Part shown: positions 48,374 through 48,475 of the stretch, in pieces
How positions within the stretch are numbered: the first letter of the stretch is position 1
How the letters are laid out: each line of letters begins with the position of its first letter
From: Pseudomonadota bacterium
GTDB lineage: Bacteria > Pseudomonadota > Gammaproteobacteria > JAKBBU01
Direction: 5' to 3'
Length of the DNA: 48,475 bases
Assembly: GCA_021808365.1 (NCBI GenBank)
Contig: JAKBBU010000010.1
Location: 1-48,475 of the forward strand
The notes under the pieces: generated by a model
What the model saw: the letters and a program-made list of their open reading frames with translations, nothing else
The model's database searches: none
Told to the model about the DNA's origin: nothing
Made by a program: the position numbers and the translations under genes

Positions 48374-48475
48374 CAGGAAACCCGAATTAAGTCGAAAATA
48401 CCGCTAAATTTTGAAGTTTTCAGCTTTTTTCAAAGGTCGAAGATGTTGCTGAAAATAGCCATTTTGATCAAGATT

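Noticed and set aside
48216-48407. Second frame giving PYITSLT repeats
   Set aside because: Shadow of the 21-bp repeat in another frame of the AlbA_2 gene.

Overview
The window is ordinary chromosomal DNA of a gammaproteobacterium, about 40-43% GC by eye, with short intergenic gaps and many 4-nt stop/start overlaps. The gene content (cyoABCDE, cydAB, Fur next to bamE, ampDE, miaB-ybeY-corC, hipBA, O-antigen ligase, FadJ/FadI-type beta-oxidation) fits a relative of the Legionellales (Legionella/Coxiella). That placement is inference; no marker gene here fixes it. I see no rRNA, tRNA, CRISPR array, complete insertion sequence or prophage.

Layout. 1-5.0 kb (minus): unknown partial gene, PabA amidotransferase, periplasmic HAD phosphatase, class II amidotransferase, pgpA, nusB, nrdR, glyA. 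5.3-9.1 kb (plus): ampD-ampE-FmdB zinc ribbon-trpE-trpG, tail-to-tail with fur (minus). 9.6-16.5 kb: bamE, then uvrA and O-antigen ligase (minus), two family 2 glycosyltransferases (plus), ssb (minus). 16.5-18.5 kb: a repeat-rich stretch with a DUF3800 gene and a histidine phosphatase that has no normal start codon. 18.5-23.2 kb (minus): cyoABCDE. 23.3-23.7 kb: gene debris. 23.7-28.5 kb (minus): a six-gene msrA-msrB-TVP38-flavin oxidoreductase-CDP-alcohol transferase-DUF547 run. 28.6-31.9 kb: TetR regulator divergent from cydA-cydB plus a 45-aa single-span protein. 32-33.9 kb: AT-rich accessory patch with a DUF1016 PD-(D/E)XK nuclease and a small membrane protein broken by a T8 frameshift. 34-37.3 kb (minus): fadJ/fadI-type genes. 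37.4-39.6 kb: an internally deleted MFS transporter and hipBA. 39.7-41.6 kb (minus): prfC and a small hypothetical gene. 41.8-46.7 kb (plus): miaB, ybeY, corC-like, purB, YiiX-like hydrolase. 46.8-48.4 kb (plus): AlbA_2/Schlafen-type protein ending in a 21-bp tandem repeat.

How it works together. The window carries both quinol oxidase types, the heme-copper cyo complex and the cytochrome bd complex, the latter sharing an intergenic region with a TetR gene. Between them lies an operon for exported methionine sulfoxide reductases and membrane-redox proteins, so 18.5-31.9 kb reads as a respiration and envelope-redox block. The ampDE and LPS-glycan genes deal with the envelope. trpE-trpG and a separate pabA supply chorismate branches.

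The most unusual DNA is non-coding. Two long perfect hairpins (2296-2391 and 41290-41363) share a 30-nt core with one compensating base-pair change but have unrelated outer stems. The region upstream of glyA (5074-5234) can fold into an elaborate four-helix junction. A nested inverted repeat of about 38 bp lies at the hipB promoter. Decaying genes include the AUA-start phosphatase, the T8-split membrane gene, the deleted MFS transporter and the carboxymuconolactone decarboxylase fragment.
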